Positions 1 to 5,813 of a stretch of 6,217 bases of DNA are shown here, one piece after another. Made by a program: the position numbers and the translations under genes. This DNA is from Helicobacteraceae bacterium (GTDB taxonomy: Bacteria > Campylobacterota > Campylobacteria > Campylobacterales > Sulfurimonadaceae). The DNA lies in NCBI GenBank assembly GCA_030642185.1, contig DAOWOG010000081.1:1-6217 (forward strand), given 5' to 3'. Position 1 is the first letter of the stretch, and every line of letters starts with the position of its first letter. The notes beneath the pieces are model-generated. The model worked only from the letters and a program-made list of their open reading frames with translations, ran no database searches and was not told the origin of the DNA.

Positions 1-476
1 AAGTAATGGCAGGCAGCGGAAAATTTGACCACACAGGTTTTAGCGGAACAGCCATCAAAGAAGAGCTAAAAGAGGCAACCAATTATATCCAGGCCAATCT
101 GCATAGAGTCTCACTAAATGCCAAATACAAGGACTTTGACTATCACATCAAAGCGACGGATTTAAACGGTATCGGCAAAGCAAAAGATATAGAACTCTCT
201 ATTTTTATATCATTGTGCAGCGGTGTTCTTGAAAAGCCTCTATTGCCTCAAATGGTCGTTCTTGGCAGTATGAGCATAGGCGGAACGATTATCGGTACAG
301 AGAGCCTGCCGGATGCCCTGCAGATCGCCAGTGACAGCGGAGCCAAGAAAATACTCTTACCAGCGCTTGATATGGCTCAGATGGCAAAAGTACCGCCTGA
401 GCTGATGAGTAAGTTTCAGCTTATTATCTATGCTGATCCGATTGATGCTGTGTTTAAGGCTGTGGGGGTTGAATGA
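1..476 (+). CDS. brxL: BREX system Lon-like protein BrxL, C-terminal part (5' end outside window)
   Basis: BrxL is the AAA+/Lon-like factor of BREX phage-defence loci, usually the last gene of a type I cluster. Only about 157 C-terminal residues are visible. The frame is open to the left edge (codon GTA at 3-5 precedes the ATG at 6), so that ATG is internal, not a start. Recognisable family features are the AGSGK-like entry to the Lon-type domain, the stretch around ANLHRVSLNAKYKDFDYHI, the QMVVLGSMSIGG strand-turn, GAKKILLPA, and the terminal YADPIDAVFKAVGVE, which matches the characteristic BrxL C terminus. The Ser-Lys dyad of true Lon proteases is not apparent at the expected places (around KDIELS and ESLPDALQ), consistent with a Lon fold used without proteolysis. 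The gene ends convergently against a minus-strand gene 51 bp away. Identification is from remembered family sequence, with no search run. Confidence 0.87.
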   Translation, partial: VMAGSGKFDHTGFSGTAIKEELKEATNYIQANLHRVSLNAKYKDFDYHIKATDLNGIGKAKDIELSIFISLCSGVLEKPLLPQMVVLGSMSIGGTIIGTESLPDALQIASDSGAKKILLPALDMAQMAKVPPELMSKFQLIIYADPIDAVFKAVGVE

Positions 477-527
477 GTTTATTTTCAGAGCCTTAAGCGT
501 AGTCAAACGGACTTGTTCGTAATGACT

Positions 528-776
528 TTACTCTCGCGGTGCTTCTTCGGTGACAGCAGACCAGTCACTGAGCGTTAGGGGAGCATTTTCAAGCTCATTT
601 TCAAATTTGTCCCATTCCTGATAGCCGGTATCAAACACACTGACATCCCCAGCTGCAAATTCTGCACTTTCATATTCACCAAGCAATTCATCATTAATCC
701 AAAGCTGATAAAGTTCATGCCCTCTTTGACGAATTTCAAAGGTTCCGATATCGGCATTGTAGAGATAACTTTTCAT
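528..776 (-). CDS. Small acidic conserved hypothetical protein, 82 aa
   Basis: The function is unknown. The ATG at 776-774 is preceded by an AAAGGA ribosome site about 7 nt away, and an extended -10 lies further upstream, so this looks like a real, separately initiated gene. The product has no signal peptide or membrane segment and is strongly acidic, so it is probably a soluble cytoplasmic protein. The N-terminal part alternates as short strands (SYLYNADIGTFEIRQRG, then YQLWINDELLGEYES). An EFAAGDV helix-like segment and TGYQEWD follow, and the C terminus is Trp- and Glu-rich. I recall small proteobacterial proteins with the pattern FxIR...LGxYxSxExAAxDV...TGxxEWD, so this may belong to a widespread uncharacterised family; that is memory, not a search result. 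It is the last of three co-oriented genes and lies 42 bp after the cytochrome gene, so it may also be reached by read-through. Confidence 0.75.
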   Translation of the reverse strand: MKSYLYNADIGTFEIRQRGHELYQLWINDELLGEYESAEFAAGDVSVFDTGYQEWDKFENELENAPLTLSDWSAVTEEAPRE

Positions 777-801
777 CGATAATTCCTTTGCTTTATAAAC
801 A

Positions 802-810
802 ATTGTAGCA
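802..810 (-). promoter_or_regulatory. Candidate extended -10 promoter for the 82-aa gene
   Basis: Reading the minus strand, TGCTACAAT combines a TGN extension with a -10 hexamer one base from consensus (TACAAT). It lies 25 bp upstream of the ATG at 776, leaving a leader of about 20 nt that includes the AAAGGA ribosome site. No convincing -35 is present 16-18 bp further up, which falls inside the cytochrome stop region. Campylobacterota sigma-70 promoters commonly lack a defined -35. Confidence 0.4.
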
Positions 811-818
811 CAAGGTGC

Positions 819-1343
819 CTATTTTTCTTTCAACATTTTTTTCAGTGTTTCAATACGCATTTTTTTATGGATCTTCACCCCTTTGAACTCTTTGAGTGTC
901 AGATCAGGATAAGCTCCGCCAAGGCCTTTTCCGTCATTTCCGTGACAGCCGCCGCAGTTTCCGTTGAAGTAGAGGTTTCCTTCAGTGAGAAACTCGGGGT
1001 GAGTGGGTTCTCTTCCTGAAAGTGTCATCACATAGGAAGCGATTTTTTTGGCATCTTCCGGTATGGCATATCCCTCTGCCATAAGCCCTGACGGCATTTT
1101 AAGCATATCTGATCCCTCGTTGATCACGGTTTCAATATAAAGCTCACAACATGTCACACTGCATGGATAAGCAAATTCATCCTGAAGCTGCTGCAGTTCT
1201 TTTTTAATCTCTTTAAGGTTAAGTGATGTTTTTTTGCTGGTTTCGGCAACACATACTTCCGCTACAGGAATTTCACTTTTTTTATCGCAGCCGCTGAGTA
1301 AAATTATTATGAAGACAAGAGAGGAAGAGAATGATTTTAACAT
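819..1343 (-). CDS. Lipid-anchored mono-haem c-type cytochrome with atypical domain order, 174 aa
   Basis: This is probably a periplasmic electron carrier tethered to a membrane by a lipid. Residues 1-19 form a lipoprotein signal: basic start, hydrophobic stretch, and a lipobox LSGC with the modified Cys at 19. One haem site, CGGCH (Cys130, Cys133, His134; bases 942-956), is followed by GNDGKGLGGAYPDLT, typical of class I cytochromes of the CcoP/cytochrome c551 type. Only 40 residues follow His134, and the usual MP axial-ligand loop and closing helix are missing there. Such a segment instead occurs before the haem site: MLKMPSGLM near residues 80-88, then EDAKKIASYVMTLSG (96-110). This could be a circular permutation or a shortened di-haem protein whose first CXXCH was lost. 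Extra cysteines at 31, 61, 65 and 66 are unusual. The ATG at 1343 has a modest AAGG site 7 nt upstream. The nearby CcsBA would attach the haem. The cytochrome class is secure; its partners are unknown. Confidence 0.88.
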   Translation of the reverse strand: MLKSFSSSLVFIIILLSGCDKKSEIPVAEVCVAETSKKTSLNLKEIKKELQQLQDEFAYPCSVTCCELYIETVINEGSDMLKMPSGLMAEGYAIPEDAKKIASYVMTLSGREPTHPEFLTEGNLYFNGNCGGCHGNDGKGLGGAYPDLTLKEFKGVKIHKKMRIETLKKMLKEK

Positions 1344-1372
1344 ATCATAGCCTTATAATTATTATTAGTAAT

Positions 1373-1378
1373 ATTATA
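1373..1378 (-). promoter_or_regulatory. Candidate -10 element for the cytochrome gene
   Basis: On the minus strand a perfect TATAAT lies 29 bp upstream of the cytochrome ATG, in an AT-rich 69-bp spacer, which predicts a leader of about 20 nt. No good -35 is visible. It suggests that the cytochrome can be transcribed independently of the coiled-coil gene upstream. Confidence 0.4.
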
Positions 1379-1389
1379 GGGAGATGAAC

Positions 1390-1410
1390 TTAGCAAGTGC
1401 TAAAGGGCAC
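1390..1410 (-). other. Pair of overlapping, mutually exclusive small hairpins after the coiled-coil gene
   Basis: Just downstream of the stop at 1413, two stems share bases. One is GTGC/GCAC with a 6-nt loop (1397-1410). The other is TTAGC/GCTAA with a 4-nt loop (1390-1403). Neither is followed by a T-run on the minus strand, so this is not a classical intrinsic terminator. It could be a weak transcription or mRNA-stability signal between the coiled-coil gene and the cytochrome gene. Confidence 0.25.
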
Positions 1411-1412
1411 CT

Positions 1413-1877
1413 CTAAATAAAATAATCTTCTTTTTTAGGAGTGTCTTTTTTATCATCTGAGTCGTGATAGGTTTGATTAAGGTCTTGATAGGCTTCTGAA
1501 AAATCTTTTTTTAACTTATCCAGTGTAGCATTGGAACTCTGTTTGAATTTTTCATACCATAATCCAAGTTCTTCTCTTCTGTGTTGCAGCTCCTGCATCA
1601 CGGCTTTATATTTTTCAAGCGTTGCTTCGCTCATATTTTGATGTTCACGGTCAAATTTCATCTGCAATGATTCTAATTTTTGATCGAGCGTATCCAATGT
1701 CTCTTTTATACTGTTAATTGCCTGTTCCTGCTGCAAAGTAGTATAGTCTTCCAGGGATGAATACGCTTCCAGGATTTTCTTTTTCACATCCTGAAAATCT
1801 GTGTCATTGTTTTCTGCCGAAAGCGGCAATGCAGTTAAAAGCAGGGCAGTCATCAAAATAAGTATCAATTTTGTCAA
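1413..1877 (-). CDS. Secreted helical/coiled-coil protein, 154 aa, TTG start
   Basis: The specific function is unknown. Residues 1-21 look like a Sec signal peptide: Lys3, a hydrophobic core LILILMTALLLTAL, and likely cleavage after LSA, before ENND. The mature part (about 22-150) is almost entirely predicted helix with heptad-like hydrophobic spacing, rich in Glu, Lys and Gln, ending in a charged tail (DDKKDTPKKEDYFI). The region with WYEKFKQSSNATLDKLKKDF resembles the sll1863-type stress-response coiled-coil family in style; this is only a resemblance. The start is TTG at 1877-1875, chosen because AGGAGA lies 7 nt upstream and because the first ATG (codon 9) would remove the basic end of the signal peptide. 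The gene lies upstream of, and co-oriented with, the cytochrome, and is divergent from ccsBA. Confidence 0.8.
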   Translation of the reverse strand: MTKLILILMTALLLTALPLSAENNDTDFQDVKKKILEAYSSLEDYTTLQQEQAINSIKETLDTLDQKLESLQMKFDREHQNMSEATLEKYKAVMQELQHRREELGLWYEKFKQSSNATLDKLKKDFSEAYQDLNQTYHDSDDKKDTPKKEDYFI

Positions 1878-1884
1878 TTTAAGA

Positions 1885-1890
1885 GTCTCC
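1885..1890 (-). promoter_or_regulatory. Strong ribosome site that fixes a TTG start
   Basis: On the minus strand AGGAGA lies 7 nt before the TTG at 1877-1875. No comparable site precedes the first in-frame ATG (codon 9), so this site decides the start of the coiled-coil gene. Confidence 0.65.
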
Positions 1891-1904
1891 TGAACGTTTT
1901 TTGG

Positions 1905-1913
1905 AGTATAGCA
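1905..1913 (-). promoter_or_regulatory. Candidate extended -10 promoter of the coiled-coil gene
   Basis: On the minus strand TGCTATACT gives a TGN extension followed by TATACT (5 of 6 to consensus). It is 27 bp upstream of the TTG start, implying a leader of about 20 nt. TTACAC about 19 bp upstream is only a weak, over-spaced -35. It lies in the 144-bp divergent region shared with the ccsBA promoter. Confidence 0.45.
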
Positions 1914-1965
1914 TTGGGATGTAAATGAAGTGTAAGATTGGATTAGAGAATACTCTTTTAAAGCA

Positions 1966-1995
1966 ATGATAAATTAAACATATATCGATTATAAT
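1966..1995 (+). promoter_or_regulatory. Candidate ccsBA promoter
   Basis: A perfect -10 TATAAT occupies 1990-1995, 26 bp before the ATG of ccsBA. A weak -35-like ATGATA (1966-1971, 4 of 6 to TTGACA) lies 18 bp upstream. The predicted leader of about 20 nt includes AAGGA at 2011-2015. The promoter diverges from that of the coiled-coil gene with about 75 bp between the two -10 elements, so a common regulator could act on both. Confidence 0.5.
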
Positions 1996-2021
1996 ATCCG
2001 CCTTTTTTAGAAGGAAAAATA

Positions 2022-5000
2022 ATGAAACAGATTCTGTCCATTGTAGGGTCGATGAAGATGATGGCTTTTTTGATGCTGATCTTTGCCGTCGCAAGCGGAT
2101 ATGCAACTTTTATCGAGAATGATTACGGAACAGAGACGGCTAAAGCGGTTGTCTATAATGCCCGATGGTTCGAAGTTCTGCTGATGCTTTTAACACTCAA
2201 TCTTATTTTTAACATCATCCACTATAAGATGTTTCAGAAGAAAAAAGCACTGATATTTATGTTTCATGTCTCCTTCGTGATTATTCTTATCGGTGCGGCA
2301 GTCACACGCTATGTCGGTTATGAAGGCAGTATGCATATACGTGAAGGCCATACATCCGATACGATGATCTCGACAGAGAACTTTATTAAAGCTGTTTTTG
2401 ATGACGGCGGAAAATTAAGCCAGTACAAGGTACCGGTCTATCTCTCCAAGATGAGCAAAAACAGTGTGAATATTGATGTTGATGTAAATGGAAAACCGGT
2501 AAAGATAGAGTTGATGGAGTATATTCCGGACGCTGTTTACAGTATCAAAGAAGATCCGAACGGATCGGCGATTATCAATATGATGGTGACGGCCGGCGGT
2601 GCTGCAGAGCGTATACAGCTGATGCAGGGTGAAAACTATGAAGCTCCGAATGTTGTTTTAAACTTTGGCTCGGATGCTGCATTTAAAAAACCGGTGGTGG
2701 ATCTGTATGTTGAAAATGACAAGCTGATGATGAAACACCCAATGGCACTGCGTTATCTCAATATGGATGATCAAAGCAGCGGCGAGCTTAACGCAACTGA
2801 TGGCGAAGCGGCAGCGCAGCGCATGCTCTTTAGTGTCGGTAACAGCAGCTTTGTCATTCGTGATTTCTATCCAAAAGCGATTAAAGCGGTTGTCGCGAAA
2901 TCATCAAGCGGTCCGATGATGCGTGACAATAACGGTGATGCGCTGCGTATGAAGATCAGCAGCAATGGTATTAGCGAGGAAGCTGTTGTTTTCGGAAGTC
3001 CGGGGACTATTCCCCAGGCGAAAAGCGTAATGGTTAACGGGATAAAAATCGATCTGAGCTATGGTGCAGAATATATAAAACTTCCGTTTGCTTTGAAACT
3101 GGAAGATTTTGAACTTGAACGCTACCCGGGTTCCAATTCACCCGCTTCGTATGCCAGCGATGTGATTTTAATCGATAAAGAACAGGGGCTCAATCAGCCT
3201 TTTCGTATCTTTATGAACAATGTTCTTGATCACCGCGGCTTTCGTTTTTTCCAGTCTTCCTATGATCGGGATGAAAAGGGTACGATCCTTTCTGTCAATC
3301 ATGACCCGGGTACATGGATAACTTATGTTGGCTATCTGCTGCTGACAATCGGTCTCTTCGGTTCTCTCTTTATGAAAGAGGGTCGTTTCGGAAGACTGAT
3401 GAAAAAAGCGCGTCAGGCCAGCGAACAGAAAAACAAACTCAGCAGCCTGCACAGTATCGCTGTATTGGTTATGGCTTCAATGATGATATCGCCTGTTATC
3501 AAAGCAGATGATGTCAATCCTGTTATTAAAACCATCAACTCCTTTGATGTGGATCATGCCAATAAATTCGGACAACTGGTCAGTCAGGACTCCGGCGGGC
3601 GTATGAAGCCCATAGATACACTGAGTACGGAGATTTTGCATAAAATCTATCGTAAAGACAGTGTTATGGGCCTCAATGCCAATCAGGTTATTTTAGGGAT
3701 GATGATCCGTCCTGATGCGTGGCGTGAGATGAAGATTATCAGTACCAGTCATAAAAAGGTAAATGAGCTTGTCGGTAATGCCGAAAAAGACAAGACAGCT
3801 TCGTTTTCACAGTTTTTTGAATTTCCCGATGATATGTCAGGCTATAAACTGACACAGTATGTTGAAGAGGCGATTCGTAAAAAACCGGGCAAACGTGATA
3901 AGTTTGACAAGGCGGTTTTGAAAGTTGATGAACGTGTTAACGTTATCTATATGGTCTTTAGCGGTGCACTGCTGCGTATCTGGCCCAAACCGAATGACCC
4001 GGCCAATAAATGGCATGATACAATGGACGCTTTGCAGAATTTTCAAGGTGTTGAGGGCAATGTGGTCAGAGTACTGGCTGTCAACTATTTTGAGTCAATG
4101 GAAGTCGCACTGACATCAGGTGACTGGAGTGAGTCGAATAAAGCGCTTGAGCAGATGGTGAAGTATCAGAAAAAATACGGTGCTGCAGTTCATCCGGAAG
4201 ATGCAAAGATTCAGGCAGAGATCTGGTATAACCATGCCGATATTTTTGAACGTCTGTGGCCGCTCTATTTTCTGGTCGGTTTTGTCCTGTTGATCCTCTC
4301 CTTTGTCAAGATTTTAAAGCCGTCGTTTAAAATGACTTTGGTTACCAAATCAACCTTTTATCTGCTTGTGCTGTTTTTCCTGGTACATACTTTGGGACTG
4401 GCAATGCGCTGGTATATTTCCGGACATGCGCCGTGGTCGGATGGATATGAGTCGATGATCTACATTGCCTGGGCAACCGTCCTGGCCGGGTTTATCTTTT
4501 CAAAACACTCGCCGATTACCTTGGCAGCCACAGGAATTTTGACCGGTCTTATCCTCTTTGTTGCCCACCTGAACTGGATGGATCCGACGGTGACCAACCT
4601 TGTTCCGGTGCTTCAGTCCTACTGGCTGAGTATTCATGTTTCCATGATTACGGCGAGTTACGGTTTCCTTGGTCTCGGAGCGCTGCTCGGTTTTCTGACA
4701 CTGATTTTATTTATCCTTAAAACGACTAAGAATGAGAAGTTGATCGGTCTTTCGATCAAAGAGCTTAACGCCATCAATGAGATGAGTCTGATGATCGGTC
4801 TGGCAATGCTGACCGTCGGTAACTTCCTGGGAGGTGTCTGGGCAAATGAGAGCTGGGGACGCTACTGGGGATGGGATCCTAAAGAGACATGGGCCCTGGT
4901 GACGATTCTGGTCTATGCGGTAGTCGTGCACCTTCGATTTATTAAATTTATCTACTCACCGTTTATGTACAGTGTCATCTCACTCTTATCATTTACGACG

Positions 5001-5159
5001 GTACTGATGACCTATTTCGGCGTAAACTATTACCTTGCCGGAATGCACTCATACGCCAAAGGCGATCCGGTTCCGGTTCCGGATTTTGTACCGATAACCT
5101 ATGCCATTATCTTCGCGATCATCGCTTTTGCATGGACAAAACGCAAAATCGAAGCATAA
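2022..5159 (+). CDS. ccsBA: Fused cytochrome c biogenesis protein CcsBA (ResB-CcsA), system II
   Basis: This is an integral membrane haem exporter and cytochrome c synthase: it moves haem across the inner membrane and links it to CXXCH cysteines of apocytochromes. The ResB/CcsB half has membrane segments near residues 12-31, 48-67 and 75-95 (with FHVSF, His82, a likely transmembrane haem ligand), a large periplasmic domain (about 96-430) and a fourth segment at 431-450. A hydrophobic stretch at 474-494 ends in VIKADD like a signal peptide, then a second soluble region (about 495-745) leads to the CcsA half. That half has several membrane segments and the WWD haem-handling motif WGRYWGWDPKETW (945-957). 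Conserved histidines are His802 (GHAPWSDGYE), His872 (LSIHVS), His970 (VVHLRF) and His1009 (GMHSYA). His872 and His1009 flank the WWD motif as expected for periplasmic ligands; His82 and His970 fit the membrane pair. All key residues are present, so it should be functional. AAGGA lies 6 nt before the ATG. Likely clients include the adjacent lipoprotein cytochrome. Confidence 0.97.
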   Translation: MKQILSIVGSMKMMAFLMLIFAVASGYATFIENDYGTETAKAVVYNARWFEVLLMLLTLNLIFNIIHYKMFQKKKALIFMFHVSFVIILIGAAVTRYVGYEGSMHIREGHTSDTMISTENFIKAVFDDGGKLSQYKVPVYLSKMSKNSVNIDVDVNGKPVKIELMEYIPDAVYSIKEDPNGSAIINMMVTAGGAAERIQLMQGENYEAPNVVLNFGSDAAFKKPVVDLYVENDKLMMKHPMALRYLNMDDQSSGELNATDGEAAAQRMLFSVGNSSFVIRDFYPKAIKAVVAKSSSGPMMRDNNGDALRMKISSNGISEEAVVFGSPGTIPQAKSVMVNGIKIDLSYGAEYIKLPFALKLEDFELERYPGSNSPASYASDVILIDKEQGLNQPFRIFMNNVLDHRGFRFFQSSYDRDEKGTILSVNHDPGTWITYVGYLLLTIGLFGSLFMKEGRFGRLMKKARQASEQKNKLSSLHSIAVLVMASMMISPVIKADDVNPVIKTINSFDVDHANKFGQLVSQDSGGRMKPIDTLSTEILHKIYRKDSVMGLNANQVILGMMIRPDAWREMKIISTSHKKVNELVGNAEKDKTASFSQFFEFPDDMSGYKLTQYVEEAIRKKPGKRDKFDKAVLKVDERVNVIYMVFSGALLRIWPKPNDPANKWHDTMDALQNFQGVEGNVVRVLAVNYFESMEVALTSGDWSESNKALEQMVKYQKKYGAAVHPEDAKIQAEIWYNHADIFERLWPLYFLVGFVLLILSFVKILKPSFKMTLVTKSTFYLLVLFFLVHTLGLAMRWYISGHAPWSDGYESMIYIAWATVLAGFIFSKHSPITLAATGILTGLILFVAHLNWMDPTVTNLVPVLQSYWLSIHVSMITASYGFLGLGALLGFLTLILFILKTTKNEKLIGLSIKELNAINEMSLMIGLAMLTVGNFLGGVWANESWGRYWGWDPKETWALVTILVYAVVVHLRFIKFIYSPFMYSVISLLSFTTVLMTYFGVNYYLAGMHSYAKGDPVPVPDFVPITYAIIFAIIAFAWTKRKIEA

Positions 5160-5167
5160 GTTTCAAC

Positions 5168-5191
5168 GCTTCATGAAGCCTTTGGGCTTCA
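5168..5191 (+). terminator. Hairpin downstream of ccsBA, possible weak terminator
   Basis: Nine bases after the ccsBA stop, TGAAGCC/GGCTTCA (5174-5180 and 5185-5191) form a perfect 7-bp stem with a TTTG loop. The first arm also belongs to a 12-bp perfect palindrome, GCTTCATGAAGC (5168-5179), so two foldings compete. There is no T-run immediately after the stem, so intrinsic termination is uncertain. Confidence 0.4.
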
Positions 5192-5257
5192 CAAATCCTC
5201 TCGTTAAAAATCATTTTAGAATTGCAATTATTGATTATTTAAGGTAATTAAGATTAA

Positions 5258-5263
5258 TATAAC
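5258..5263 (+). promoter_or_regulatory. Possible -10 element for the 150-aa gene
   Basis: TATAAC (5 of 6 to consensus) lies 30 bp before the ATG at 5294 in a very AT-rich spacer. No -35 at standard spacing is visible; a TTGATT at 5231-5236 is about 21 bp away. Weak support only. Confidence 0.25.
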
Positions 5264-5264
5264 C

Positions 5265-5282
5265 GTCAATTATTTGATTGAC
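5265..5282. promoter_or_regulatory. Dyad at the predicted transcription start of the 150-aa gene
   Basis: GTCAAT and ATTGAC form a perfect 6-bp inverted repeat around the 6-nt centre TATTTG. It lies between the candidate -10 (5258-5263) and the AAGG ribosome site (5283-5286). It could be an operator for a dimeric regulator or a small leader hairpin beside the ribosome site. Short dyads also arise by chance in AT-rich DNA. Confidence 0.3.
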
Positions 5283-5293
5283 AAGGTAATAGA

Positions 5294-5746
5294 ATGGATA
5301 CAAATATAAAAAAGAAATTTGCAAAGGTTCATCTTGAGATTGAACACTTGGACAGTAAAGTAAAAGAGAAGAGCGGATTTCTGTTTTTTAAAAGTCATGT
5401 TCATACCATTAAAGAATTATTGGACAGTCCTCATCATCAAAAGATTTATGCCATTACTGAAAAAATAGGTGATGATGTTGAAAGCTGGTATAAATCAGGC
5501 CGTTTATCCAAAAGTGAAGAAGAGACCTATTTTATAGAAAGAGATAGTGTAGATGACGAATTACACAGAGTCAACCTTTCCATAGAGGAGAGAGAACCGA
5601 CGTGGTGGGAAGTGATAAAGCAACCATTTACAGAGTTTGTTGAAATAGTACTGGACAATCTGCCAAAAGAGTTTCAAAGAAGCGTACTGGTGAATTTCAA
5701 AAGAGCTTTATTGCCATTTTTTAAAATGCCGAAATTTCTTAAGTGA
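5294..5746 (+). CDS. Hypothetical protein, 150 aa, no recognised family
   Basis: I do not recognise this protein. The ATG has AAGG 7 nt upstream, and an in-frame TGA at 5279-5281 excludes a longer product. There is no signal peptide or clear membrane segment. It is charged and mostly helical in appearance. The N-terminal part (about 1-30) is Lys/Glu-rich with heptad-like spacing. A middle acidic region follows (about 70-105; SKSEEETYF, SVDDELHRV, SIEEREPTWWEV). The last 30 residues become basic and hydrophobic (VNFKRALLPFFKMPKFLK), which could be an amphipathic membrane-binding or partner-binding tail. Base composition is more AT-rich than ccsBA, and the next DNA is a structured repeat plus a gene remnant, so recent acquisition is possible. 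It is co-oriented with ccsBA but 134 bp away, so probably a separate unit. Confidence 0.7.
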   Translation: MDTNIKKKFAKVHLEIEHLDSKVKEKSGFLFFKSHVHTIKELLDSPHHQKIYAITEKIGDDVESWYKSGRLSKSEEETYFIERDSVDDELHRVNLSIEEREPTWWEVIKQPFTEFVEIVLDNLPKEFQRSVLVNFKRALLPFFKMPKFLK

Positions 5747-5813
5747 TTTCTTGATAGTGTTTTCCTTCTTTTTGTACCGCTGGAGAGGTGTAGTGAGAAG
5801 ATGCTTAACTCTT

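Noticed and set aside
6..8. ATG near the left edge as a true gene start
   Set aside because: BrxL homology continues upstream through the preceding Val codon, and the domain is normally the C-terminal part of a much longer protein.
1879..2106. Minus-strand frame of 75 codons in the divergent promoter region
   Set aside because: It spans both predicted promoters and the start of ccsBA, and its product is low-complexity and basic with no recognisable features.
3168..3452. Minus-strand frame of 94 codons inside ccsBA
   Set aside because: It lies antisense to a well-supported conserved gene and shows no domain. The same reasoning excludes frames at 3314-3511, 3837-4046, 3925-4113 and 4707-4931.
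5750..5780. T-rich stretch after the 150-aa gene as an intrinsic terminator
   Set aside because: Only a 5-bp stem (GAAAT/ATTTC) precedes it, too weak to call; the stronger hairpin at 5814-5901 is a better candidate barrier.
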